A stretch of DNA of 64,000 bases, taken from assembly GCF_030929555.1 (NCBI RefSeq), contig NZ_JAVFVT010000013.1:62001-126000 (forward strand). Direction: 5' to 3'. The position numbers and the translations under genes were made by a program. Source of the stretch: Paenibacillus sp. LHD-117. GTDB taxonomy: Bacteria > Bacillota > Bacilli > Paenibacillales > Paenibacillaceae. How positions within the stretch are numbered: the first letter of the stretch is position 1; the number at the start of each line of letters is the position of its first letter. The notes beneath the pieces are model-generated. The model had not been told where the DNA came from, searched no databases, and saw nothing but the letters and a program-made list of their open reading frames with translations. This document shows, piece by piece, positions 46,806 through 54,823 of the stretch.

Positions 46806-47750
46806 TTAGAATAATGCGCTGTCCGGCTCGACCTTCCGCACGATGTAGTTGACGAAGAGAACCAGGAGCAGGCCGAATGCCGATTGGTAGAAGCCGACCG
46901 CCGCGCCCATCGAGAAGTTGAATTGGCCGACCAAGCTACGGAATACGAAAGTATCGATGATGTCGGTCTGCGGATACAGCACCGAGTTGTTGCCGATCAG
47001 GTTGTAGAACAGGTCGAACGAGCCTTTCATGATGCCGCCGAGACCGAAGAGCAGCAGCAGGATGAACGTCGGCTTGAGCATCGGAAGCGTCATGTAACGG
47101 ATGCGCTGCCAGTTGCTCGCCCCGTCCATGTACGCGGCTTCGTACAGATCGCTGTTGATGCCGGCAATGGCGGCCAGGTAGACGATCATGCCGTAGCCGG
47201 TCATGCTCCAGATTTTGAAGGCGACGATGATGTACTTCCAGATTTCCGGATCCGAATAAAATTCGTAACGCTCCAGTCCCGCCTGAACAAGCAGCGTATT
47301 GACGAAGCCGGAGTTGAAGTTCAGCATGTTGTAGGCGAACACGCCGACGATAACCATCGAGATGAAGTGCGGCAGCAGAATGACCGATTGGGAAATTTTC
47401 TTGAACCACTTCCCAGCCACCTCGGTAAGCATGATCGCGAACACGACCTGAATGACGTTGCCGAGCGCGAGGAACACAAAGTTGTACAGCAGCGTGTTTT
47501 TCGTGATGTTCCACAGCTCGCCGGTCTGGATCAGGAATTTGAAGTTGTCCAGGCCGAGGAAGCGGCTTCCGAAGATCCCCTTGCTGATATTGAAATCGAC
47601 GAATGCCACATAAGCGCCCGGCATAACCAGATAATGAAATACAATGAAGTACAGAATAACGGGCAGAAGCATAAGGAAAAGAATTTTGTTCTTCACGACT
47701 TCGCGAGCGATAGTGCCGCCGTGAAGCTTGAGCCCGGTTAGTACGCGCAT
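46806..47750 (-). CDS. ABC sugar transporter permease, LplB/YteP type
   Basis: 314 residues and six spans. LYEAAYMDGASNWQRIRYMTLPMLKPTF is the EAA loop near 200-227, and the C-terminus VNYIVRKVEPDSALF is typical. The ATG at 47750 has AAGGAG 9 bp upstream; the frame is open for 23 more codons without a site. It is the first gene of the leftward importer set. A TTTACA-N17-TATATT promoter with a LacI operator lies about 280 bp upstream, divergent from the repressor gene. Confidence 0.9.
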   Translation of the reverse strand: MRVLTGLKLHGGTIAREVVKNKILFLMLLPVILYFIVFHYLVMPGAYVAFVDFNISKGIFGSRFLGLDNFKFLIQTGELWNITKNTLLYNFVFLALGNVIQVVFAIMLTEVAGKWFKKISQSVILLPHFISMVIVGVFAYNMLNFNSGFVNTLLVQAGLERYEFYSDPEIWKYIIVAFKIWSMTGYGMIVYLAAIAGINSDLYEAAYMDGASNWQRIRYMTLPMLKPTFILLLLFGLGGIMKGSFDLFYNLIGNNSVLYPQTDIIDTFVFRSLVGQFNFSMGAAVGFYQSAFGLLLVLFVNYIVRKVEPDSALF

Positions 47751-47931
47751 GTTCTTCAACTCCTTGTTGAGAAAGATGGAAACAGCTGGACGGATAAAAC
47801 ATGAAGCGCTTTCATTCAAATCGCGGCAGCTGTCGGAATCTTCTTACATGATCAGGCCGGCAAATCATTAAAACCTCCTTCGCGAAAATGGAGCGGAACA
47901 CGTTCTTCAAGCAGTTGCTTATCATTTTGTC

Positions 47932-48134
47932 GAAACGTTTCTATTGTGATTAGAAAAAGCACGGATATATGGGAGCAGGTTAAGAACTCACCAAAGTAAT
48001 CGCTTCCATTGGAATCAAAACGTTTCTCCTAGAATATATCACCACCCAATTCGGTTGTAAACCCCTATTTTTTTGTTGACAAAAGATACGTGAATGCGTT
48101 TACAATAGAAAGTGTCGAAAATTCGAAACGTTTA
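47932..48134. promoter_or_regulatory. Divergent promoters with three LacI operators
   Basis: Leftward promoter: TTTACA (48061-48056), 17 bp, TATATT (48038-48033). Rightward promoter: TTGACA (48076-48081), 19 bp, TACAAT (48101-48106). Operators: GAAACGTTTC at 47932-47941, AAAACGTTTC at 48017-48026 (on the leftward start point), GAAACGTTTA at 48125-48134 (just after the rightward start point). The arrangement predicts repression of the importer and autoregulation of the repressor at 48.3 kb. The core is the same as the sites at 30.9-31.06 kb. Confidence 0.75.
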
Positions 48135-48348
48135 ACTAATATAAAAAAGGCGTGAATATGGCGGTTCTCCAGCGCTGCAAGGGTTTTGGGGCGATTGGTG
48201 AAACGGTTGGATTGGTTTTTGGACACGCGGATTTCTGTCGAGGCAGGAAGGACGAGGAGCTTCAAAGGGACTTATCATAAAAAAAATGCTTCGCGATCTA
48301 AAGCGGGGTTTGGAACATTCACATGTACTAAAGAAAGAGGTGAGGACC

Positions 48349-49341
48349 GTGGCTAGCATCAAGGACATCGCCAAACGCGCGGGCGTGTCAATCTCCACCG
48401 TGTCGTACGCGCTGAATGGCAATCCGAAGGTAACGGAAGAGACGAGGAAAAAGGTGCTGTCCATCGCAAAGGCTCTCCATTACGTTCCGAATGCGGCGGC
48501 GAGGTCGCTCAAGAAACGCGAAACGAAAATTATGGGCGCGTTCCTGACCAGCTTGGAGGGAGCGTTCTACGGGGAATTGCTGCAGGGCATGAAGGAGGAG
48601 CTGGGCAAAAAAGGCTACGATCTCGTCATCTGCAGCGGAACGCAGTCGCATCGCCTGCTGACGGAAGGGCTGCTCGACGGCGCGATCATTCTGGACCGTT
48701 TCTTCACGGACGAGGAGCTGCTACTGCACGCCGAACGCGGGCATAAGCTCGTCGTGCTGGACCGCGAGCTCCGGCATCCCCATATCGTCCAGGTGCTGCT
48801 GGACAACAAAGCCGGAGCGACGTTCGCCATCGAGCATCTGATAGCCCGGGGGCACCGGAAAATCTATATCGTGACGGGGCCAGAGGGTTCCTTCGACGCG
48901 ATGCAGCGGCTGCAAGCGGCCAGGCAAGCCGTCGAGCGGAACGGAACGGTCGCTTGCGAGGAGCTTCAAGGCAACTTTGACCAACCGAGCGGCTTTCGGG
49001 CCGCCGAGCGGATCATCGCCGATTATGATGGTCCGGTCGGCGTCTTCTGCATGAACGACGAGATGGCCATCGGCATGTACCGGGCTTTGGCGAATACGCC
49101 TTACCGCGTCGGCGAACATGTCCATATCGTCGGCTTCGACCATATCGACATTGCCGAATATGTCCAACCGCAGCTCGCATCCGTCGATTATTCGGAACGC
49201 CAATGGGGAGCCGTGGCCGCGGAGCAGTTGGTCAAGCTGATCGCCGAGGACGGAGAGGCCGATCACGAGCGCATCTACGTCAAGCTCGTCGACGGCGGGT
49301 CGGTGGGGGAGGCGAGCACGCAAGCGGAAAACGCGGGGTAG
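48349..49341 (+). CDS. LacI-family transcriptional repressor (paralog of the 42.1-kb gene)
   Basis: 330 residues. Helix-turn-helix SIKDIAKRAGVSISTVSYALNG and hinge NAAARSLKKRET are nearly the same as in the other repressor. The sugar domain (GAFLTSLEGAFYGELLQGM, VVLDRELRHPHIVQ, VFCMNDEMAIGMYRAL, IVGFDHIDIAEYVQPQLASVDY) is similar throughout. GTG start after AGAGGTGAGGA; the frame is open upstream from 48286 without a site. A leader of about 230 nt precedes it. Because the DNA-reading residues match, both repressors should bind GAAACGTTTC and could regulate each other's operon. Effector differences are not readable. Confidence 0.9.
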   Translation: MASIKDIAKRAGVSISTVSYALNGNPKVTEETRKKVLSIAKALHYVPNAAARSLKKRETKIMGAFLTSLEGAFYGELLQGMKEELGKKGYDLVICSGTQSHRLLTEGLLDGAIILDRFFTDEELLLHAERGHKLVVLDRELRHPHIVQVLLDNKAGATFAIEHLIARGHRKIYIVTGPEGSFDAMQRLQAARQAVERNGTVACEELQGNFDQPSGFRAAERIIADYDGPVGVFCMNDEMAIGMYRALANTPYRVGEHVHIVGFDHIDIAEYVQPQLASVDYSERQWGAVAAEQLVKLIAEDGEADHERIYVKLVDGGSVGEASTQAENAG

Positions 49342-49412
49342 CGAAGATTGCGTTTACGTTTGCGGCTCGCTCCCGCCATATAAGCTTATCCGGTCCGTTG
49401 GATCGGCTTGCT

Positions 49413-49808
49413 TCATCGAACATCTCTCCTCGCCAGCACGGACCTCACTTCGTATTGCAGCGCGTCCTCGATATCCGAGATCCGCAGCAGGAGCCTATCG
49501 ACATCCCTATGGCTGAAGGAGTGGTCCGAGACGGTTGCGATTTTGCTTACATAATCCCGCAAGGACGATAGGTGAATGCCGATCGTCCCCGAGGCATCCC
49601 GTCGGCGAACATAGGCATGATCCGGCACCGCGAGCATCATGGCGTCGGGGTCGAGCTCGTCGACCGACCGGGCTTCGAACGGCGCTTCCAGGCGCAAATC
49701 GAGCACGTCGTTCCAATCCGCTCCGCTAATCCCTTCCGCTATAAGCCAGACCGGCAGTTCGAGGCCGGTATCGCCGTCCGTTTCGTAATACACATAGTGT
49801 TTGATCAT
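49413..49808 (-). CDS. Unknown protein of the XRE/ImmA cassette
   Basis: 131 residues, soluble, acidic. It starts MIKHYVYYETDGDTGLELPVWLIAEGISGADWNDVL and ends in a basic ARRDVR. No family recognised. Its ATG overlaps the stop of the metallopeptidase gene by 4 bp, so translation is coupled and a functional link is likely. Confidence 0.6.
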   Translation of the reverse strand: MIKHYVYYETDGDTGLELPVWLIAEGISGADWNDVLDLRLEAPFEARSVDELDPDAMMLAVPDHAYVRRRDASGTIGIHLSSLRDYVSKIATVSDHSFSHRDVDRLLLRISDIEDALQYEVRSVLARRDVR

Positions 49809-50452
49809 AATGAGCGCTCCTTAGGTTTAGGCCTCTTCTTCCGCGCGGTTTGACGGGAAAGCTGCACCAGCAGTCGCTGGGCGGCATCGGGATATTCGTA
49901 CCCGCATACCTTGGCCGACAGCGCGGCCAGCTTGGCGCGCAGGTTCCGGTCTGACTGTTCCTGCTGCAATCGGCGCTCGATCCGCTCCAGCCGCTTGCGC
50001 GCGAAGGAGAGCGGCACGCCGAAAGCGCCGGCGATCAGCCTATGATAGTGCGGCTGCGAGCGAAGATGGGCAAGCTCCTTGAGCATATTGTAAGGGATGG
50101 CGCTGTACAGCTGGAAGAGGGCGGCCTGCGATTCCTGCAGCTCCACGAAGGCGGGCGGCAGCCTGCGCTGATCGCCGGCATGGAGCGCCGGATGGCTGAG
50201 CTCGTGGAAGAACGCCAGCCGCTGCTCAGCCGGCTCGAGGTGTAAGTTCAGGAAAATCAAACAATCCCCATCCTCGTCATAAATCACCTTCGTCTCGCCT
50301 TCCGTGTACGCGATATGCGCGCCGAACAGCGACGCGATGCGGTCCCAATCGTCCAGATCGCCCGGATAATGAATGCCGTTCCTCTCGTAGGTCGATGCGA
50401 TCCAAAGCTCCATGTCCGCCGGACGGTAATCGTCGAAGCTCATCTCTTGCAT
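49805..50452 (-). CDS. ImmA/IrrE-family metallopeptidase
   Basis: 215 residues. The zinc protease motif is FFHELSHPALH near 81-91 (HExxH with a third His), followed by a helical part and a basic C-terminal tail (RQTARKKRPKPKERSL). ImmA/IrrE proteases cleave or inactivate a partner XRE-type repressor to turn on mobile-element or stress genes. Here an XRE regulator is encoded just upstream, which fits. Start ATG after AGGGGGAT. A hairpin in the gap before it may lower its expression relative to the regulator. Confidence 0.82.
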   Translation of the reverse strand: MQEMSFDDYRPADMELWIASTYERNGIHYPGDLDDWDRIASLFGAHIAYTEGETKVIYDEDGDCLIFLNLHLEPAEQRLAFFHELSHPALHAGDQRRLPPAFVELQESQAALFQLYSAIPYNMLKELAHLRSQPHYHRLIAGAFGVPLSFARKRLERIERRLQQEQSDRNLRAKLAALSAKVCGYEYPDAAQRLLVQLSRQTARKKRPKPKERSL

Positions 50453-50499
50453 GCCAATCCCCCTAGATATAAGAATGTATGTTCGTATGTATGACCAAA

Positions 50500-50527
50500 A
50501 ATAAAACCCGCTAAGGGTTTATTTCGC
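50500..50527 (-). terminator. Intercistronic terminator-like hairpin
   Basis: On the minus strand AAATAAACCC, loop TTAGC, GGGTTTTATTTTT. It lies after the XRE gene and before the protease gene, and could end most transcripts from the XRE promoter. Confidence 0.6.
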
Positions 50528-50574
50528 GAATCTATAAAAACGAGTGAACCGGCGCGACAACATAAAATGATACG

Positions 50575-51006
50575 TTATTTTTCCATTCCGTTGTGAGATT
50601 CCCTCTCTTTGCGCCTCTTCTCCTTGAATGCACGAAACATCTCCAACTCGCGCTTCAAATGTTCGGCTTCCTCCTCGTCCATCTCCTCTGGCGGACCTCC
50701 GAGATAGGCGATGTAGACGCCGGAATCGGGCTGCGGCTCATTCGCTTCCGGCTGCTTGGTTTGATTCGACGAAGGCTGGCCGCTTGCGGCATAATTGGAG
50801 TCAGGGTAATCGGAAAGATCTAGCAAATAATCGGCATTCGTTTGCAAAGCGTCGACGAGCGCGGCCAACGTCTCGTGCGGCGGGGCGCTGCGCCCTTTCT
50901 CGTAGTTGCTGATCGCGGCTTTCGTCAGATTGACTTTGAACGCAAGCTGCTCTTGCGTGAGCTTATGTTGCTTTCTGCGTTCCGCCAACCGATCCGCTCT
51001 GAACAC
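50575..51006 (-). CDS. XRE-family transcriptional regulator (ImmR-like)
   Basis: 143 residues. N-terminal helix-turn-helix at about 5-60: LAERRKQHKLTQEQLAFKVNLTKAAISNYEKGRSAPPHETLAALVDALQT. A polar linker (SNQTKQPEANEPQP) and an acidic/basic helical tail (LKRELEMFRAFKEKRRK) follow, likely for dimerisation or recognition by the protease. GTG start after AAGGAGAG. Its promoter region holds a GTACAA/TTGTAC palindrome, a probable autoregulatory site. Confidence 0.85.
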   Translation of the reverse strand: MFRADRLAERRKQHKLTQEQLAFKVNLTKAAISNYEKGRSAPPHETLAALVDALQTNADYLLDLSDYPDSNYAASGQPSSNQTKQPEANEPQPDSGVYIAYLGGPPEEMDEEEAEHLKRELEMFRAFKEKRRKERESHNGMEK

Positions 51007-51039
51007 GTTGATCTCTCCTTAAAGGATAACAAAATAGTT

Positions 51040-51100
51040 ACCAAAGTTCATGTACAAGTATATTGTACTATAGATCTTTAATAATGCAATGATGTACATT
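51040..51100 (-). promoter_or_regulatory. XRE gene promoter with TGTAC operator
   Basis: Minus strand TTGCAT (51089-51084), 16 bp, TACAAT (51067-51062). The palindrome GTACAA-N5-TTGTAC (51052-51068) covers the -10, and TTCATGTAC (51047-51055) overlaps its edge. More TGTAC half-sites occur at about 51093, 51132 and 51151. Confidence 0.6.
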
Positions 51101-51260
51101 TTTTTTCTTTGTCTCAGAATACAAGGTAATTGTACCAATGGTGAAGGCAAAAGTACAAGACACATCCACAGAAAAATGCGAGCAAAGCGGCTACTGCGAG
51201 AAAAAAGTTAAAGCGAAACGTATAGAATTACCGCACCCATAAAGAATCACAAGCCATTCT

Positions 51261-52209
51261 TTACTTTACAGTTATCTCAATGTAATCGACATAATACAAC
51301 GGTTGAATCGTATGTTTAATTTTTTCAGAGCTGCCGAACTTAGAATAAACTATATCTCTAGGGTATTCAAATCCCACATAGTATTTGCCGGGCGAAAGAA
51401 CGTTTCCGATGGCATCTTTTTGATTCCATGCAATATTGAGTTCATATCCATAATGTGAAGCAAGTTTACCTTTTATTGTTGGTAACGTGCGAGTTAGCAA
51501 ATATTTACCCTTGTTATCCTTTACATAAAACTTAACTGGGATAGAATCAAGCACAATATCTTCATCACTTGAATTAACCAAGTTAAACTTAAACGGCATT
51601 ATCTGCCCTGCAGGAAAAGGGGAATTTGGCTCAGAACCAGATGGAGGAGTCATAATGGTCACGACAGGTTCCGTTCTAAATGATTGGCCGTTAAAAGAAA
51701 CAAGATCCAATACGTCTACAACGGATACTTTAAAAGAAACAGCTTCATTTGCACGAGTAATTGATGTTTTGAAAGTTGTTACCTCACCTCCGTACAAACT
51801 TTCTAACTCCCTGCTGTTAAGTACTACATAATCAGACCGCCCAACAATTTGCCCATCTTTCTGAAATGCTTCAATTTTAACTCGTTTTCCTTTCAAAGAT
51901 TTGTTTACGTTCATCGTTCCGGATAAGATAGAATCGATCTCTTTGTTGATAATGAAATTCCTCACACTGACATAACCTTCAGGGTCGCTCCATTGCAATC
52001 CATCAATTGCAGCTTGATTAAATACCTCAATGTAATGAGTATTGTCGTTTTCATTTGTTGCAGCTACATAGTTTACTTTTGACCCAAGTGTTTCTGAGAA
52101 AAGGCGAAGAGGGATATAAGTTTTGTTCTTATAGTTAAGAATCTCTTCTTTGGAACCGTCGATTACGGTCGTCGCAGCACCGTTCTGAATGGAATATAAA
52201 TTTTTTCAT
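51261..52209 (-). pseudogene. Copper-amine-oxidase-like (stalk) domain protein, signal peptide lost
   Basis: A good ribosome site (AAGGAGGAG) and ATG (52209-52207) start MKKFIF, the usual opening of a secreted stalk protein. The recognisable domain is in another frame from about codon 6: GAATTVIDGSKEEILNYKNKTYIPLRLFSETLG, then a C-terminal part of about 240 residues with VTIMTPPSGSEPNSPFPAGQ and ending YVDYIEITVK. So the signal-peptide codons appear deleted with a frame change. A shorter product could start at the internal ATG at 51998, but it would not be exported. Function of the C-terminal half unknown. Confidence 0.6.
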
Positions 52210-52376
52210 AAGTGTTTATCTCCTCCTTTTTTGTAAATACGATTACATATTGACTTTTGTTGCGATGTCAGCCAAAAGACATTTTTATTAGAGATCAATC
52301 CGATATTCAAAAGCTGTTATGTAATTGCTGATCGCGGCCTTGGTCAACATAGGAAAACGAACTATGTATTTCTATA

Positions 52377-52434
52377 TTGACATACAAGAATCATGTACCT
52401 AGAATGAAAGTGAGAAAGTACATGAATCTTGTAT
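52377..52434 (+). promoter_or_regulatory. Consensus promoter with 17-bp dyad operator
   Basis: TTGACA (52377-52382), 17 bp, TAGAAT (52400-52405). The inverted repeat ATACAAGAATCATGTAC (52382-52398) / GTACATGAATCTTGTAT (52418-52434), 16 of 17 paired, fills the spacer and the early transcript. The GTACATGAA core also occurs at the XRE promoter, so the XRE protein is the likely repressor. Confidence 0.7.
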
Positions 52435-52452
52435 TTTGAAGGAGGAGGAAAT

Positions 52453-52755
52453 ATGAAGGATATCGCAATCTATATCGCAGCAATTGGTGCTTTTTCAGGC
52501 GTTAGCGGCGTTGTATTAGGTTGGATCGGACGAGCTCGATCGGTAAACCAGGATATTAAGGACGAAGTGCGTCGGGATGCGCGGATCAATGCCGAGATGG
52601 AGTACCTCAAGCGAGGATTTGAGGAGGTCAAGCTCCTACAACATTCTAATGAAAAGCGGTATGATGCTTTATCCGAACGGATAACGAGACTGGAAGAGTT
52701 TGCGAAAAGCGTGAGTTATCGCATAGATTTAATGGATAAAAGAGAAGCAAGATGA
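52453..52755 (+). CDS. Small membrane-anchored coiled-coil protein (phage-like)
   Basis: 100 residues. N-terminal hydrophobic segment IYIAAIGAFSGVSGVVLGWI (about 6-25), then a charged coiled coil (INAEMEYLKRGFEEVKLL through LSERITRLEEFAKSVSYRIDLM). Small proteins of this shape are common beside phage lysis genes and in Paenibacillus accessory DNA. GGAGGAGG ribosome site. Its promoter is a consensus one with a strong dyad, likely under XRE control. Function unknown. Confidence 0.65.
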   Translation: MKDIAIYIAAIGAFSGVSGVVLGWIGRARSVNQDIKDEVRRDARINAEMEYLKRGFEEVKLLQHSNEKRYDALSERITRLEEFAKSVSYRIDLMDKREAR

Positions 52756-52851
52756 GATTTTTTGAACTTGCTGGATGGTACGGAGAATGCCTTGTTCCAT
52801 CTGCCCCGGTTAACTCCGACAGGCTATTTTATTTAAAAGGAGGTAAGAATT

Positions 52852-53451
52852 TTGAAAAAAGTTACACTAGCCGTATTGAGCACTCTGATTTTCTGTTTGA
52901 TTTGTGCATGTGGTAATTCTCAGCTAAACAACGAAAAACCCTCTGAATCACCAAGCAATGAAAATTTTAATCAGCAAACAAATGAACCAATCAAACCATC
53001 ACCAAGTCCAACAACAACTATCACAACATATGATGAAAGAGAAGAAGAGGAGGCGAAATTACGTGAAAAGAAAAAAAGGAAGGGGAAAATAGACTTAACG
53101 AATATTGAAATAATAGGCGTCAAAGGAGATCTGCTTAAAACTATATTATTAATGTTTAAAGCTATTGAGACAAATGAAGATCAGGAGCGATTGAAATATA
53201 TGTATCATCCAGAATTCGATGAATTTAAAAGCAGTGGCCCCTATATTTTAGGTGTGACTAAACTAGAATTGGATAATTCACGGCTTAAGGCAGTAATTGA
53301 TGAATATAGTCTAAATGAGATTGCGGATGATGTTGCGATCGTCAAAATCACAATGGAGAGATTAAATGATAATTTAGAAGTGAGCTCATCAACAGGAGAT
53401 TATATCTTCATTCACGTTGATAAAAATTGGAAGTTGTACCGTTTTCAATAA
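52852..53451 (+). CDS. Lipoprotein, function unknown
   Basis: 199 residues. Signal peptide KKVTLAVLSTLIFCLICAC with lipobox LICAC (Cys near 20). A long Asn/Pro/Ser/Thr linker and a highly charged stretch EEEEAKLREKKKRKGK (about 63-80) follow, then a C-terminal domain of about 115 residues resembling small nuclear-transport-factor-like folds by pattern (MFKAIETNEDQERLKYMY, VDKNWKLYRFQ). AAAGGAGG site. A/T-rich compared with the rest of the window. Terminator about 200 bp after the stop. Confidence 0.65.
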   Translation: MKKVTLAVLSTLIFCLICACGNSQLNNEKPSESPSNENFNQQTNEPIKPSPSPTTTITTYDEREEEEAKLREKKKRKGKIDLTNIEIIGVKGDLLKTILLMFKAIETNEDQERLKYMYHPEFDEFKSSGPYILGVTKLELDNSRLKAVIDEYSLNEIADDVAIVKITMERLNDNLEVSSSTGDYIFIHVDKNWKLYRFQ

Positions 53452-53835
53452 AGTCACATATCAAGAGCGGAAATAAGACATCCACAACCAAAGTCCTTCG
53501 AACAGACAGCAACGCCGTAAATTTACTTGTCTTATACATGGCGGCCGGTTGTTAAGACTTATTCGGGTACGGTCGTTACGACTGATGGCCCACGTAAAGT
53601 CTAAAGTATTGTACTATTAGTCCAAACACAATTTGGATCTATTAAAAAGTAAAGTCAAGGACGCACGAAGTTGGCGTCCTTGTTTTTTACTTTGGCTGTT
53701 CCATGGATGAAAAGGATACTTTTTTATTCATTGTCATAACTTTTTTTCTTTTGACCGTCTATAATTGTAACAAAGTAAAGACCCTGCGATAGTTGAGTTA
53801 ACTAACAACCAACACGCGACGAAAAGAGGAAAACC
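53452..53835 (+). other. Gap with gene scrap, terminator and short promoter elements
   Basis: A frame without start, TWRPVVKTYSGTVVTTDGPRKV closing at 53604, may be the end of a lost protein. A strong terminator follows at 53655. TATAAT at 53760-53765 lies 70 bp before the next gene but lacks a good -35. Nothing else is recognisable. Confidence 0.4.
53655..53689 (+). terminator. Strong terminator
   Basis: CAAGGACGC, loop ACGAAGTTG, GCGTCCTTG, followed by TTTTTT. An outer AAAGT/ACTTT pairing extends the stem. Confidence 0.85.
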
Positions 53836-54390
53836 ATGCCCTTTCACTACTGGCGAACGAACAGATTGACGTTAAGGGCGCTGCTAGCGTCGGATATTAC
53901 GCTGTTTCAAAACCTGGACGACGAAGTGAACCGCAACGTGGATATGATCCACTTCCCGCAAGCGCCCGAGAAGCAGATGCAATGGCTGGAGTCGGAACAG
54001 CGCGGAAAGATCGGCGATGTGTTCCGCTGGGTGGCGGAGACGCATGACGGCGAGCTGGTCGGCACGATCAACACTTTCGCGTGCAACAAGAGATACGGCA
54101 CGTTTAAGTACGGCATCGCTTTGCTGCCCGAACATCGATCGAAAGGCTACGCGGCGGAGATGATCCGCGCGGTGCTCCGGTTTTATTTTCACGAGTTGAA
54201 TTACAATAAGGCAACGCCACATGTGTATTCGTTCAACGCGGCCTCGATCCGCTTGCATGAGAAGTTGGGGTTCATGCAGGAAGGGCGCCTGCGAGAGATG
54301 ATCTATACGGATGGCGAGTACCACGACGAGATCCACTTCGGTATGACGGCCAGCGAGTTCGGGCAGTTGTACGGCAAGCGTATGAGCTAG
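53836..54390 (+). CDS. GNAT acetyltransferase, RimJ/RimL type
   Basis: 184 residues. It starts with the family pattern YWRTNRLTLRALLASDI. The acetyl-CoA loop is ALLPEHRSKGYAAEMIRAVLRFYFHELNYNKATPHVYSFNAASIRLHEKLGFMQEGRLREMIYTDGEYHDEIHFGM at about 95-170, which includes the NxxSIRLxEKxGF and (R/K)xxxYxDGxxxD signatures of ribosomal-protein or small-molecule N-acetyltransferases. AGAGGA site. Acceptor unknown. Confidence 0.85.
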   Translation: MPFHYWRTNRLTLRALLASDITLFQNLDDEVNRNVDMIHFPQAPEKQMQWLESEQRGKIGDVFRWVAETHDGELVGTINTFACNKRYGTFKYGIALLPEHRSKGYAAEMIRAVLRFYFHELNYNKATPHVYSFNAASIRLHEKLGFMQEGRLREMIYTDGEYHDEIHFGMTASEFGQLYGKRMS

Positions 54391-54407
54391 CAAAGGAGTC
54401 GAGCGCA

Positions 54408-54809
54408 TTGAACAAAGCTGTCAAGTAGTTGTTTGTCTTACTTATCGTGCATCTCCTGACCGGTTGCGGCAAAGGAGAGCAAACGTCCTCGACGTACAGC
54501 GTGATCGGGGATATCGGATCCGTGGAACAAGGAGGCGCCGAAGTCAACGACGTTGAAATCGATTACGTCGTGATGCTGACGAATATTCAACCTGGCTCAA
54601 ACCCGGAGTCGACAGCCGGATCAGAGTTCACGCTCACCATAACCGAGAATACGCGGCTCTATCGTGCCTCAGCCGACAAGAAGACCGAAGCGGATATTTC
54701 GGCGCTAACGCAAGGAGAGAGGGCGGAAGTCAAATGGCGGTTCGCCAATGACCATTTAATAGAAGCGGTCGAGATCAACGTGAATGGGAAACTGTCGATT
54801 CAGAAGTAA
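54408..54809 (+). pseudogene. Small lipoprotein gene with an in-frame amber codon in the signal peptide
   Basis: The best ribosome site (AAAGGAG) leads to TTG at 54408 and MNKAVK, then TAG at 54426-54428, then LFVLLIVHLLTGCGKGEQTSS, a signal peptide with lipobox LLTGC. The remainder (about 110 residues) is intact, with a beta-rich domain FTLTITENTRLYRAS and VKWRFANDHLIEAVEINV. Translation from TTG 54429 would drop the positive N-terminus of the signal and has no site. Either a nonsense mutation or leaky expression; a sequencing error is also possible. Family not recognised. Confidence 0.6.
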
Positions 54810-54823
54810 GAAGAGAAAGGGAG

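Noticed and set aside
48158..48280. 40-codon frame in the leader of the second LacI gene
   Set aside because: Ribosome site poor and no recognisable peptide; a leader peptide is possible but unsupported.
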